A DNA stretch of 24,334 nt from Brachionus koreanus (taxonomy: Eukaryota; Rotifera; Eurotatoria; Ploima; Brachionidae). Below, one piece after another: positions 1 to 10,347 of this stretch. A program made the position numbers and the translations under genes. The stretch spans positions 856,870 through 881,203 of the forward strand of contig PJRA01000005.1 in assembly GCA_016987375.1 (NCBI GenBank). The letters are read 5' to 3'. The notes beneath the pieces were generated by a model, which was given only the letters and a program-made list of their open reading frames with translations, searched no databases and was not told the DNA's origin. The first letter of the stretch is position 1. Every line of letters starts with the position of its first letter.

Positions 1-2097
1 TTTAGTATCATCTGCGAAAAGCTTGATTGCGCTGTTAACTCCTTCAGGTAAATCATTTATAAAAATGGTAAAGAGAAGTGGACCAAGCACTGATCCCTGA
101 GGAACACCACTCTTGACTTCTTTCCAGTCTGACGACACTTGACCCAATACAACTCTTTGTTTCCTACATCTTAAGAAGTCGGACAGCCAATTAAGAAGTT
201 GTCCTCTGAAACCATAAGATTCAAGTTTCTTGATCAGTGCTCTATGCGAGACCTTGTCGAAAGCTTTAGCAAAGTCCATAAATACGACCGCTGAAGCGAA
301 ACCACAATTTAATGCTTCTGTTACAGAGTCGATTGTTTCAAGAAGGTTAGTTAAACATGATCGCTTAGTAACAAAGCCATGTTGTTGCGGGACAAGCAAG
401 TCATATTTGATTAGATGGGCCATCATCGCCTCCTTGATTATTTTTTCCATTATTTTGCATGGTACTGAAGTTAGAGAGACTGGTCTATAGTTAACCGGAT
501 CAGTCCTCTTTCCTTTCTTGTAAATAGGGGTTATGTTTGCCTCTTTCCAAGCATTAGGTAATTTTCCGGACATGAAACTTGTCTTGAAAATAGGTTCTAG
601 CAGTTTAGCAAAGTTTGCTGCGCAACCATTTAATACATATGGATGTATACCATCATTTCCACACGACTTCCTTTTATCAAGTGTTTTGAGATGCTTAAGG
701 ATGTTAGTTTCTGAGAAGAACTCTTTGTCTATTAAACAAGATTCTTCACAACGAGTCTGAAATCTAGGCATTTCTGAATTTTTATCAATACTGAATGCTT
801 TATGAAACTGCTCATTTAATAAGTCGGCAATTGTCGCTTTGTCTACTGTTAGATCACCATTTGGTTTAGCTAATGATCTAATTTTGTCCTTGTACTGTCT
901 TTGATTGTTAATATAAGAGTATATTAATTTAGGATTGTTTTTACTCAATTGAGCAATTTTTTCTTCAAAAGAAATTCGAGTCGATTTGACTAATTTCTTG
1001 AGCTGCCTACATGTTTCCTTATACTCATCCTTTAGTGCGATACCTCCTTTTTTCGACCTCATCATTAGATGTAGTTTGTATTTTCTTCTAGTTAATTTCT
1101 TGATGTCGTTATTGAACCATTTTGGGCTGTATTTAGTTGATTTTGTTGAACTTGATAGCCTTTTGGTCGGGATAAATGACGTTACAGCAGATTTATAGAG
1201 TCTTGTAAATTTTGAGTACTGTTCATCTAGTTCATTTGGTTCCTGACATAGGTTTGGCTGTGTTTCCAAGAAATTACTTAATGCGTCATAGTCGCCTTTG
1301 TCGTAAAGAAGCCGATTCTCGTGTATGTCTCTGTAATTACCATTAATAATATAATCCCAAGATAAGACTGCATGGAGTTTGTTTTTGGTTGACGTACCTA
1401 ATTGTGGACAAACCCTGATTTCATAGATACGTTTTATATCCTCGGTCAGTACTAAATCAAGAATGTTATTACCAAATGTTGGATCAAGTACATGTTGAGA
1501 TAAAAAATTAGACTGCAATGTTTCCAAAAATGCCATACTATGATTCCTTCCTTTACTTCTTCCATTACCTTCCACTATTCCGATTTCACTATCCCATTTT
1601 ATTAGCGGATAGTTAAAGTCGCCAGCTATTAAAAGACCAGTAAATTTATTTCTTACCACCGATGATTTAGCTCTAGTAATTGCATTATTCACTTCAACAT
1701 TAATCTCCTGAGACGAGAAAGGTGGCCTATAGATGCATCCAATTAATATTAAATCTTTCCCTAGGCGTATGCTGCACCAAATCTCTTCGACACAGCTATT
1801 TGAGTGGCCGAATTCATTAATTTCAAAGGCTTCAATATCATTTCGTACATAAATAGCAACTCCTCCGCCAATAGCATGCTCTCGGTCCTTATTAAAAAGT
1901 GTGTAATTGTTCATATGTTTAATCGAGTTTGAATTGAACCAAGTTTCGGTGACCATAATTATGTGCGGAAAATCATTGACATGTATATACGAATTGAATT
2001 CATCCCATTTGTTAGCTAGAGATGTTGCGTTCGTGTATAAACATCTTAAGGATACTATATTCTGGATATTGTTTTTTTTTTGTGAACTTGTTTGAAG
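1..2097 (-). mobile_element. CR1/jockey-like LINE ORF2 (endonuclease + reverse transcriptase), 3' end outside the window
   Basis: I translated the minus strand over the whole stretch and found one frame open for 699 codons, running off the window edge. The N-terminal part is an APE-type endonuclease, with LYTNATSLANKWDEF, then TETWF (catalytic Glu region) and AGDFNYP. The reverse transcriptase follows: a block ending NYRPVSLTSVPCKIMEK, then VVFMDFAKAFDKVSH, SGVPQGSVLGPLLF and, at the edge, KLFADDTK with the catalytic DD. Family knowledge: such proteins nick the target DNA and copy the element RNA by target-primed reverse transcription. The absence of stops implies a recent insertion. There is an in-frame stop at 2100-2098 and no ATG in the first ~45 codons of this frame, so the true start is unclear (see the A10 run at 2061-2070). 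The SDH motif normally closing the endonuclease is not visible; the position reads KLH. The clade assignment is by motif style only. Confidence 0.93.
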
Positions 2098-2302
2098 CTA
2101 TGAACAGGTTTCTGTTGTTCCCAGTTGATTTGCCGTTGTCCGTTTGTGTTTGATGATTATTGAGCGATGATCTTTCTGGTTGCTCTATTAATCTTGCAGA
2201 TTTTGCCTGATCTGAGTCCCCAGAAATATTCAATCCCTCCTGGCGTTTTTGTGTAGTCAATGCCATATTTATGCCTCCCTTGACCATTATCAAGTTTCTC
2301 AT
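2012..2302 (-). CDS. Probable N-terminal part of LINE ORF2, shifted out of frame by an A10 run
   Basis: This 96-codon frame begins with ATG inside ORF1, overlapping it by 146 bp, and stops at 2012. Within it, at 2061-2070, is a run of ten A (minus strand). Removing one A, or a +1 ribosomal shift there, would connect it to the long endonuclease/RT frame, which otherwise has an in-frame stop at 2100-2098 and no early ATG. I therefore read it as the start of ORF2. Either the run carries a one-base insertion or assembly error, or the element uses programmed frameshifting. The peptide before the run is polar (KSARLIEQPERSSLNNHQ) and matches no domain I recognise. Confidence 0.5.
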   Translation of the reverse strand: MRNLIMVKGGINMALTTQKRQEGLNISGDSDQAKSARLIEQPERSSLNNHQTQTDNGKSTGNNRNLFIASNKFTKKKQYPEYSILKMFIHERNISS

Positions 2303-3224
2303 TTCGCTCTAAGCACTCTTTTCGTCCGGCCCTCTCGATTTCAATTTCATTTTTAGTGAGATCACGATTTATGAAAACTCCTTTATATCTTTCAATTTCC
2401 TTAAGCTTCTTGGCTCTGGCTAGGATATTATTCGCAGCTTCTTTATCTTTTAGCTCAATTTTCAGTAGGGCAGGTTTATTTTCTTTTCTTGTTTTGCTTA
2501 TTCTGTATGACTTCTTTACAAGATTTGCCGATGGTGCTATGCCAAGTTCCTTAAGTAAATCCACTATTGCTAATTTGTCATCTTCTTCAATATCCAATTT
2601 GTTATCATTTTTGGATTCTTCGATTCCACTTATTATAATATTGCTCGCCTTATTTTCCTTCGCTTTAGTTTCTCTAGATACTTTCTCAATAATAGCTATG
2701 TCGTAATTGCTGTTTTTGCCTTTGGACTTGAAAAGATCACTTAGAAGAAATTTGTTACTAGTCAAAGATGGATTCTCTTTTTCTTGAATAGATGCGTCAG
2801 GTTCACTTTCCATTGTTGTATTGTTTATTCGTATATCATCCAATCTGGTTGTCAGTTCGGATATTTTTGTTTGTAACTTCTGCATTTCGCTCAAGTTTTC
2901 AATTTCCTTCTTCTCCATATCATCTAATCTCTTAAAAAGTTTATCAAGAAGCTGTTCATTTTTCGTAATCTTGTTTGATAGATCTTCTATAACTCGATCT
3001 TTGGACTTGACAATCCATTCGAGGTCCTCAAGCACTGTGATTCTGTTTTTTAACATTATAAATTCAGACATCTCAACATATCGAGGCTGTTCAGGACTTT
3101 GATCGGGACTTGTCTTAGATCTAGGCCTTTTAGAGGTCTCTGATATCATACAGACATGTTGTTGTCTGGTGTTTTGGGGGGTCCTTTGCAAGGTTGACCC
3201 AGTGTTTATGAAGTTTTCTTCCAT
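2157..3224 (-). CDS. LINE ORF1 protein (coiled coil plus RRM-like nucleic-acid-binding region)
   Basis: A 355-residue intact ORF lies directly upstream of the endonuclease/RT frame on the same strand. The first ~55 residues are polar and probably disordered. Residues ~55-135 are heptad-rich and charged (KNRITVLEDLEWIVKSKDR, LLDKLFKRLDDMEKKEIEN), indicating a coiled coil that would allow multimerisation. Residues ~190-310 resemble the RRM-like core of LINE ORF1 proteins: NIIISGIEE as a beta strand, PALLKIELKDKEAANNIL, then KGVFINRDLTKNEIE. The C-terminal tail is basic. Known role in the family: binding the element RNA to form the retrotransposition particle. The ORF overlaps, in another frame, the 96-codon ORF (2302-2012) that leads into ORF2. 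The ATG at 3224 is the first in frame after AT-rich upstream sequence. No CCHC zinc knuckle is visible. Confidence 0.85.
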   Translation of the reverse strand: MEENFINTGSTLQRTPQNTRQQHVCMISETSKRPRSKTSPDQSPEQPRYVEMSEFIMLKNRITVLEDLEWIVKSKDRVIEDLSNKITKNEQLLDKLFKRLDDMEKKEIENLSEMQKLQTKISELTTRLDDIRINNTTMESEPDASIQEKENPSLTSNKFLLSDLFKSKGKNSNYDIAIIEKVSRETKAKENKASNIIISGIEESKNDNKLDIEEDDKLAIVDLLKELGIAPSANLVKKSYRISKTRKENKPALLKIELKDKEAANNILARAKKLKEIERYKGVFINRDLTKNEIEIERAGRKECLERNEKLDNGQGRHKYGIDYTKTPGGIEYFWGLRSGKICKINRATRKIIAQ

Positions 3225-4259
3225 AATTTATGTTAATTAGATAAATTTTATTAAAAAATTCACTGCTTCTCTTGACACAGTTAATTTTTTTGTTAATTTT
3301 TTTCTCATAGCAAATAATAAGTAAATGAATAAAAGAGATTTAACTTGAAAAATTAATTCACATAAATTGGGTTTTAAATTTTTTTTTTGATTCAACTTGA
3401 GAAAAATTAATTTAATGTATTGTAAATTAGAGCTCAAAAATTTTGATTATGTTTTCTAAACATACTATTTTCTAGACGGAATAATCTAAAATTAAATTTT
3501 CCATTAATTATTGCCGACGTGCTTAAAACATTAAAAAAATATATAGAAAAAGTTTTTACTTTTCAAGAATTCTTTGAAGAAAAAAAATTTTTCATAAATT
3601 TTTTAAACTAAAAAATTTCAATTAAAAATATGTTTATAAACACCAATTCACTTGGGATAATTGGGAAAAGTGTTTTTGGCAACAGCAACAAAACAATTTG
3701 GTCATATTGTCCGGATACTTGTTGCGTATAATTTTTTGTCTGTTCTATTAAAATAAAGAGCTAAATTTTTGCAGACAAAGAGCACATGGCACCAAAAAGC
3801 ATCAGTCAACCCAATTCAAAATGTCTCAGTCCATTTAATTAAGTAAATGCACGAACTTTTTGCCATTTAACATTGATAAAATAATTACATGTTACATGAT
3901 TTGAAAGAATTAGAAATTGTTTCAATTTAAATAAATAATTCAATAAAAAATGTTTTAGAACTGTGGTAACTCGGACGACTTTTATTATAATAGAAAATGA
4001 AAAGTTTAAAGCATTATAGTTTCTAGTAACTAAACTAAATAAAATTTTAAAAATATCCATAATTTATGCGCGATCCAAAGAATTAAGTGAGAACCAAATT
4101 AAGAGCCTAAATAGACTAATTCCAATATTGGCAAATTAAAGCGTTTTGTCTTGACCGGGGCCGATTAAGTACCGTCATTAGGTTTCGGAATACATAAAAA
4201 AGCGTGCATTTTTAAATATTTTATTTTGTTGCAATTACCTTAATATTTGTTTGCTTCAG
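3225..4259. other. AT-rich non-coding stretch between LINE ORF1 and the first visible exon of the plus-strand gene
   Basis: This must contain the LINE 5' UTR (just above 3224) and the 5' side of the plus-strand gene. I see homopolymer A/T runs and no convincing coding. A less AT-rich patch at 4148-4195 (ACCGGGGCCGATTAAGTACC) could be regulatory sequence or an upstream exon. A good polypyrimidine tract ending TTTGCTTCAG lies at 4245-4259. The 5' end of the LINE could not be placed. Confidence 0.5.
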
Positions 4260-4392
4260 AGCAGAGAAAATCAGCTATTCGACATTGAGCAAGCTAGTAA
4301 TGTGTTTGACATTCGTGTTGAGATGAATACACCTAAAAAATTCCGAAAGAGTCACCATAAAAAAAAGAGCTCGATAGCAGAAAAAAAAAAAA
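4260..4392 (+). CDS. Upstream exon of the unrecognised low-complexity gene
   Basis: A polypyrimidine tract ending TTGCTTCAG precedes it, and a consensus donor GTAAGC follows at 4393. Between them, 133 bp are open in one frame (44 codons plus one base). The last base A joins to AC at 7255 to make an Asn codon, and the frame then runs through the ATG at 7320 into the 572-codon ORF. Such phase agreement is unlikely by chance. The peptide is polar: SRENQLFDIEQASNVFDIRV, then MNTPKKFRKSHHKKKSS and a lysine run encoded by A12. An ATG at 4323 could be the start if transcription begins nearby. The strong acceptor argues instead for further exons upstream, which I could not identify. Confidence 0.7.
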
Positions 4393-7254
4393 GTAAGCTT
4401 TTAATTTTTTTTTTTAATTTTTGATAAATTTAGGGCCTCTCAAGACTAGTTTTAATTGAGAGCAATTAAGAATATTTAAAAAAAAATAAACCTAGGAAAT
4501 ATACATATCAGCTCTGAGATTAGTGAGATTTGTTGTTGTCAAATATTCAGTAATTTTTAAGTTTATGGGGCAAATTGTTCTGATTTAGGCAAGATTTTTG
4601 GATTAAATATTTTGATAATTTGAAAAGAAACAAAGAAAAACTGGTAGTTATGTGATCTAAAAAATTGGGTGAATCGAAATGGTTGATAGAAACCAAAATT
4701 TTTTTTTTTTAAATTCAAGAACTTTATTCAAATAGTGATAATGTGAAAAAAATATTATTTTTGTCTAAGCAAGTAAATTTAATGGGTTTATTAATTTGGT
4801 TGCTAAAAACACTAGTTTATTTTTAATTAACAAAAGAAGCATCAGGCAAATTTAAATTAAATTCGTGTTAAAAAGAGAGCAAGGATAATAAAAGACTGCT
4901 TTTAATTTACTTGCTAATGAAGCTTTTATTCAAGTAGCTGGCCTGGTCAGCTATTTATTTTTGATATCAGCGCAGTCTCTTGAAAATAAGTGCCATGCTA
5001 AGATTCATATTTTTAATACAGAGCAGCTTCTTAATATGGATTATGAATATCAAATACAAAAATGTTTTCCATATTAGATAAATTAAAATTAGCGAAATTA
5101 AATTGTACTTTTGTTGCATATTTTTTATTTGTTAGATAATAAAATAAAAAAGTTTAATTTTTTGTCCTATTTTTACATAAATAAAATTATTTTAGGTAAA
5201 AGTAGAATTTAGAAAATAAAAAATATTATTTGAGATTCTTTATTTTTTTAATAAATAAACCAATTTAAGATCTATATGAAAAATCCTAATTGAACAAAAA
5301 CACGCTTTTTGTGACACTTATTTGCAAGGCGATGCGGTATTTACAAGTAATGCTATTTTTCATATTGGTTTACTAAAAATAATCTGGAATGATTATTATT
5401 TATTTGAAATTTGTGTAACAAAATAAAGAAGCTAAAAAGTGAAAAAAAAATTATTTCCAAACATAAATAATTAATGACCGAGCACCAAGTTGTTTTTTAA
5501 TACTAATGCTTTGACCCTGATTTAGAAGCTGTTTTTAAGTTTTAAAGGTTCTTTTGGCAAACTAAATTGCCTTAAATTATCAACTTAAATAATGCATTTT
5601 ACTTTATTTTTATTTTGGTACTAATTTGCCTTCTTAATTCATAATCCATGTCCTTGTAAATACTTGGAAAATACTTAAGCTTTACCATTTCGTATTTTTC
5701 AAATTTTCAATACTAGGCACTGTATACTTTAATTCAGATCCAGTGAACTTATTTTTTTTTATTTTTGATTGCCTTACATAATCTTAATTTAGTCTATGCA
5801 AATTTTAAAAATAGGATGTTTATTAGAAAATAATTAAAATTAAATTGCAGAGACTAAATTTGAGTGACAATGTGTTTAAGACCTTTAAAAAAAAAACAAT
5901 GTTTAAAATAATTTTTATTATTTGCCAAATTTTTTTTATTATTTGATTAAAAGCTTAAACGTTCCATAATATTTAAACGCATTTGTTTTTATCAATTTAA
6001 GTAAAATCTTAGAATTTAAGCACGTAGGTAAAAATTAAAGTTAAATTAAAATTACACCATTTATGAAAATAAAATATTTACTTTAAAATTGTTATATCAC
6101 ATATGATAATGGCATATTGCAATCAGTTAAAAAATTTAGAGAAATTAAAAGCCACATAAATTCAAATCAGGAAATGTTGTACTAAAATTTAGAGGCTAGC
6201 CATTTATCAATAATTATGTCTTGTGTGCTAAGATTAGGGTGAGTCAAAAAATTTTGCGTTTTTTTTAACTAATTGCTCATAAAAAAAGTTCTGCATTTGT
6301 GATATAGCGACATCTCTGTCAATATCACTGGATTAGTTAACTAACTAAACCCTGAAGGTTTAAGTTAGAATGGAGCATAAATAGCTGCTCCTAAACGTCT
6401 AACGAGAAGATCGGATAGACGGGCCCAAGGGTACTAATGTAATCATTACATGCATTCAAAGTACTTTAGTTTGGAACCAGCTCAAAGTGTATTATTTCTT
6501 GGAAATTACAACAAACACACAATTTCACTTTTTTGATTAAAGCTGTTTCTTTTCACGGCTGGCTGAGTTGGTTGAGGTTGAATCAAACTTTGATTTATGT
6601 TATCATAATTTCGAAAATAGATTCACTTCTCATCTCAAGTAATGATCTGTCTGAAAAAATGTTCATCTAATGGATTTTTTTCAAATATTTTAATAAAAAC
6701 TTCTGTTAGCCTTGTTAATCAAATTATGGTGATAAAATTTCGTAGATTGTGATGTGTAAAGGTCATTTGATAATTGGCAAGTACTAAACTTAGAGTTTCT
6801 CTAAACAGCTATACACAGAGCATTCTGACTACAACTATTAATTTTTTTAAACCAATAATTTTTTGTACCCTTCTTACTTTGAGAACATTTTCACCTTCCA
6901 TTTGACATATTTAACCAGTTGTTGCTGCTGATTTGCCTTTTTATCAAAAAATGATTTTATAAATTTTTAACACAACTGAGAAAAATACCTAAAATTATTA
7001 ATGAAGAAGTTGGTGTGTGACTTTTATTTTAAGCTAAAAAAATTTAAATCAGTAACGAAGCAGTAGAAAGAATTCTCAAAATAAAAATAATTATTAAATA
7101 TATTAAAAAAAAAATAAAAATTAAAAATAAAATTTTTTTGTAAGAGTAAATTTGTCGTAAATTTTCTTGGACTTTTTGAATAATTTTTGTTCGAGACCAA
7201 ACAAGTCTTGAGAGGCCATTTAAACTATTTATTTCTATTTTCTCAATATTTCAG
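4393..7254 (+). other. Intron (~2.86 kb) of the unrecognised gene
   Basis: Donor GTAAGC at 4393; acceptor TTTCTCAATATTTCAG ending at 7254. The content is AT-rich with long A and T runs. The only structure I can name is a decayed mariner on the opposite strand (about 6234-6990). I see nothing coding in 4393-6230 or 6990-7254. Confidence 0.7.
6234..6990 (-). pseudogene. Decayed mariner-type transposase remnant with a candidate terminal repeat
   Basis: Read on the minus strand, scattered blocks match mariner transposase. An HTH-like KGKSAATT...GENVLKVRRVQK region lies near 6870-6940. A catalytic-core block FFRQIIT*DEK...IYFRNYDN lies near 6600-6670. AVKRNSFNQKSEIVCLL then extends towards 6480. 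Stops and frameshifts are frequent and the second half of the catalytic core is missing, so the gene is dead. TTAGGGTGAGTC at 6234-6245, followed by AAAAAATTTTGCG, looks like a mariner terminal repeat preceded by TA. I could not find its partner at the other end. The 6473-6705 part is repeated, at roughly 80% identity by eye, at 18430-18640. Confidence 0.72.
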
Positions 7255-9038
7255 ACGAAAATAACCTGTCAAATTCAGAGCTTTCAAATCTGATTACCAG
7301 TGGCTACAGAACAGAACGAATGGATGAGCGGCCAAAGTCAGTTTCGAGCAAAAAAAGCGCTCGCACAATCACTGATCAATACTTTGCCACTCACATAGAC
7401 AAAATAACCAGCGAGCTACTAGGAAGATGTGTGTCAAATCCAGACTTGAGAGACGAGTCCAGCTCGTCCGACTACAGTACCGATGACACAGATGTTGACG
7501 ATTTGGCCGAAAATTTTCTCCATCCATTCAGCATAAAAAAAAGAGATGTTGAAAAAAATTATGTTCTTAAGATTTGCAATCAAATTAGATCGTTTAGTTT
7601 TGTTAATCAAGAGCAAGAAGACGAACTTAAACGAGAAGCTTTTAAGCCAGAGACCCAGACTCCAACTCCAACTCCAACTGAATTTCCCAGCGAGTATTTT
7701 GACAAGTCTTCCAACGACGATTTCGAGTACGAGTACACCGAAATAATTATAGACGACTTTCGCAAAGTGCTTGACCGTTATGACGGCACTGTCAGTGCAG
7801 ACTATTTTATCAGAAAACAATTACCATCACCAGAGTTTTTCAGACAAAAAAGCCGCTCTAAATCAAGCGAAAAAGTAATGGACATGTACTTAATTTTGAA
7901 GCGAATGTTGACCAAAAAAAAGTATGTAGAAGCAACAATTAGAATGGAAAAAGAATTTAAAAAGAACAAAATTAAGCGTAATATGAATAGCAACTCGTCT
8001 CTCAAGTCACGACCATCGACAGCCTTGATTTCGGCCAACGACCTGCCAGAGACCAAAGAATACAAACCAAGAGTTGTCAATTTGATACCCATGAAGCAAA
8101 TAAACCAAATTTACAATGAAGACAACTATGATACCATTGACGATGAGCTGAATGAGCGCTTGGATGCTGCCAATTACTACTACTACACAGATGTGGCTAA
8201 GTCTGACTATGAATATTATTATGATCCATTTAAGATGGACATTCAGAGTGCAAATCAACAGTGGCCTTTTGAGCTTGACTTTGAAATTGAGAGAAAAAAA
8301 GTGGTGCGTAGTACTAAGGCCAAGTGTAATACCTGTAAAAAATTGCCTAGCATTAAATCAGAAGAAAAGAGTAAACAAACTAAGCCAGTTAGAGAAAAAT
8401 CAAATATTTCTAATGAATCAAAGTACATGGGTCACACATTTAATTCGGCAAGTCGATGCACTTCGGCCAAAAATCTGGATCAAACAGAGAGCAAAAAAGT
8501 GACCAGTGCAAAGAGTAAAATGAATGTAATGAACAATTACAGTGATGAATTTGACATAGACAAGAGAAGCAAAGAAGACGAGGATTACAACGACTTGAAA
8601 GCTAATATACGTGTTAATAAGGAAGAGCATATGAGAAAAATGAACATTTTGCCGGGTAAGAGTTTCCGGTCACAAAGAAGAAAGTCTATTTCGAATGAAC
8701 ATGTACCGTTCAGTCAAAAGAAACTAGAGACACAAAAAGCAAAGGTTTTGCTGACTGCACATAAACCTGTTGATAAATTGAAGGAAAAAAGCGTAGAGAT
8801 GCGTGGTGAGAAAAATTTGGATAGCAATAGCTCGGCTAGTATGGATTCGAGTTTACCGAAGAAAAAACAATATCTTGCTCTAGAGCATCAGGAGATGTTT
8901 TATATGATTAGGCCAAATGATGATGATTATTCAAAATCTCAAATTTCCTATCCGTTTTCGAAAACAAACACTAAAAAGAATAAGAAAGAGCCGGCACATA
9001 AAAAAGCAGCAAATAGACCTAAAACGTCTAAAGTTTAA
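7255..9038 (+). CDS. Unrecognised low-complexity, charged protein, main exon
   Basis: The exon adds 594 codons (the split Asn excluded); together with 4260-4392 the protein is at least 638 residues, or 617 from the ATG at 4323. I do not recognise the family. From the ATG at 7320: an acidic/Ser patch ESSSSDYSTDDTDVDD (~46-61), a short TPTPTPT repeat (~114-120), an acidic DDFEYEYTEIIIDDF block, a possible helical basic region (~185-222, DMYLILKRMLTKKKYVEATI), RPSTALI (~231), and a Tyr-rich stretch NYYYYTDVAKSDYEYYYDP (~285-303). A single CNTCKK follows, then a long Lys/Ser-rich tail to the stop. There is no signal peptide, membrane segment or known catalytic motif. The central part (~140-330) looks most structured and is the best query. 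A cytoskeletal, ciliary or nuclear scaffold role is possible but is only a guess from composition. Confidence 0.8.
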
Positions 9039-9098
9039 ATAGATATTTTGTTTATTTATTTAAAATTTTTTTAATTTTCTTATTTATTTATTATTAGA

Positions 9099-9104
9099 AA
9101 TAAA
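9099..9104 (+). terminator. Polyadenylation signal AATAAA of the low-complexity gene
   Basis: AATAAA lies 61 bp after the stop codon, in AT-rich 3' sequence with T-rich stretches around it. In such AT-rich DNA the hexamer is common, so the distance is the main support. Confidence 0.45.
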
Positions 9105-9369
9105 ATGAAATATTAATCAATCTTAAAGAAATTTTCATTTTTCTAACCACTTTTATTTGGCATTAAAACGCTTCATGGCAAGAAAAAAATATTGAAAATT
9201 GATGTAAATTGGATGGCAAGCTAGCATTTTAATTAAATTTATTAACTATCAATTCATCTCTTTGAAAAATCAAAAAATTCCTCTTGAACCGTTCCCAACA
9301 TTTTTGGGAAACAAACTTGAACCAAAAACTAAATTACAAACAACTTATTACAGCTATCAATCAAAAACA

Positions 9370-10290
9370 GCATTGTGAATTTTGGAACATGAAACAAAAT
9401 CAAAAATTTAAAATTACAATAACTTTTTTTCTAAGGGTCTAAAAACCATTCTGCAAAATGTATCAGCTGATACAAGATATGTATAACTCAAATTTAGTCC
9501 GTGCAAAATCTGTGCAATTTAATTTTAATATTTTTTTTAATTTATAAACATTTTACTAGTGTTGGGATCCGTACACACGGTTACTAAACCGGCCAAAATT
9601 TTTTTGGTCGCAACCGTATTCGCCAAATCCGGCCAACTACTATGCGGGCGGTTATTAGACCGGTTATTCTTACGGTCCCAAATTTTGGCCGCAAAAAAAT
9701 ACGGCCAACTAAATACGGGCGGCCATTAATACGGCCAACTAGTTTATGAGCTATATTTGTTAAATAAAAATAATTTTGATTGAAATTTTAAAAATATTTT
9801 TAAAATATATCTTTTTTTTAAACAAAATGCCTTAAACTTCAGTTATTTTAATATCAAAAAAGATTATATGTTAAGAAAATTTTCAAAAATTATTAAAATT
9901 GTCTTTGATTCTTAATTGTTTTCAAATTTTTAATAAAAAATAGTTATTTAAATAAATATAAATTTTTATTTCGGAAAAAAATTTGGACCGTTAGGGCGTC
10001 CGGCCAAAATACCGCCAGAATTTTTTTTGGCCGTATTAATGGCCGCCCGTATTTAGTTGGCCGTATTTTTTTGGGGCCAAAATTTGAGACCGTTTTGGAG
10101 ACCGGCCGTCTGAAAGCAAAAAACCGTCCGCGATTTGGACCGGTTCGCTAAGACCGCATCCAACACTACTTTTTACACCATTGCAGAGTTTTTACACAGG
10201 CTAAATTTGGGTGATACATACCTCTGAATGTGAATGGTTTTTAGACCCTTAGAAAAAAAGTTATTGTAATTTTAAATTAATTCACAATGC
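9370..10290. mobile_element. Foldback (inverted-repeat) element interrupted by a hAT-like MITE
   Basis: The flanks of the inner MITE are inverted copies of one another. The left arm has GCATTGTGAATT (9370) and TTTAAAATTACAATAAC, then TCTAAGGGTCTAAAAACCAT and CAAATTTAG. The same blocks run in opposite orientation from 10290 back to about 10190. The left arm carries ~22 bp absent from the right, and a 16-bp palindrome (TGTATCAGCTGATACA) near 9460. A shortened relative sits at 21870-21937. No coding capacity, so this is a non-autonomous element. Its outer target duplication was not found. Confidence 0.7.
9557..10168. mobile_element. hAT-like MITE, 612 bp, with long inverted repeats
   Basis: The ends are TAGTGTTGG and its inverse CCAACACTA. 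They are flanked by 8-bp near-identical duplications: CATTTTAC (9549-9556) and CTTTTTAC (10169-10176), 7 of 8 matching. Eight-base duplications and this terminus are typical of hAT transposons. The subterminal arms are GC-richer than everything around them and full of ACGGCCAA/GGCCGTATT words. Positions 9680-9736 pair with 10029-10086 almost perfectly. The middle (about 9740-9980) is AT-rich filler with no ORF, so the element depends on a transposase encoded elsewhere. Confidence 0.85.
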
Positions 10291-10347
10291 CTCAAAAACA
10301 AGTAAACAAAACGATAAAAAATCTAAAATTCAAAAACGGCACCACAC

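Noticed and set aside
230..1198. Three plus-strand frames of 70 to 86 codons
   Set aside because: Antisense to the continuous LINE ORF2, which has clear domain motifs.
2356..3102. Two plus-strand frames (116 and 93 codons)
   Set aside because: They are antisense shadows of LINE ORF1: hydrophobic Ser/Leu-rich translations opposite its charged codons.
3779..3840. Possible exon after TTTTTGCAG with an ATG (MAPKSISQPNSK...)
   Set aside because: Each frame meets a stop before or at the candidate donor, and none keeps phase with the exon at 4260.
7434..8630. Several frames overlapping the low-complexity gene on both strands
   Set aside because: All lie inside its 594-codon exon and none has recognisable content.
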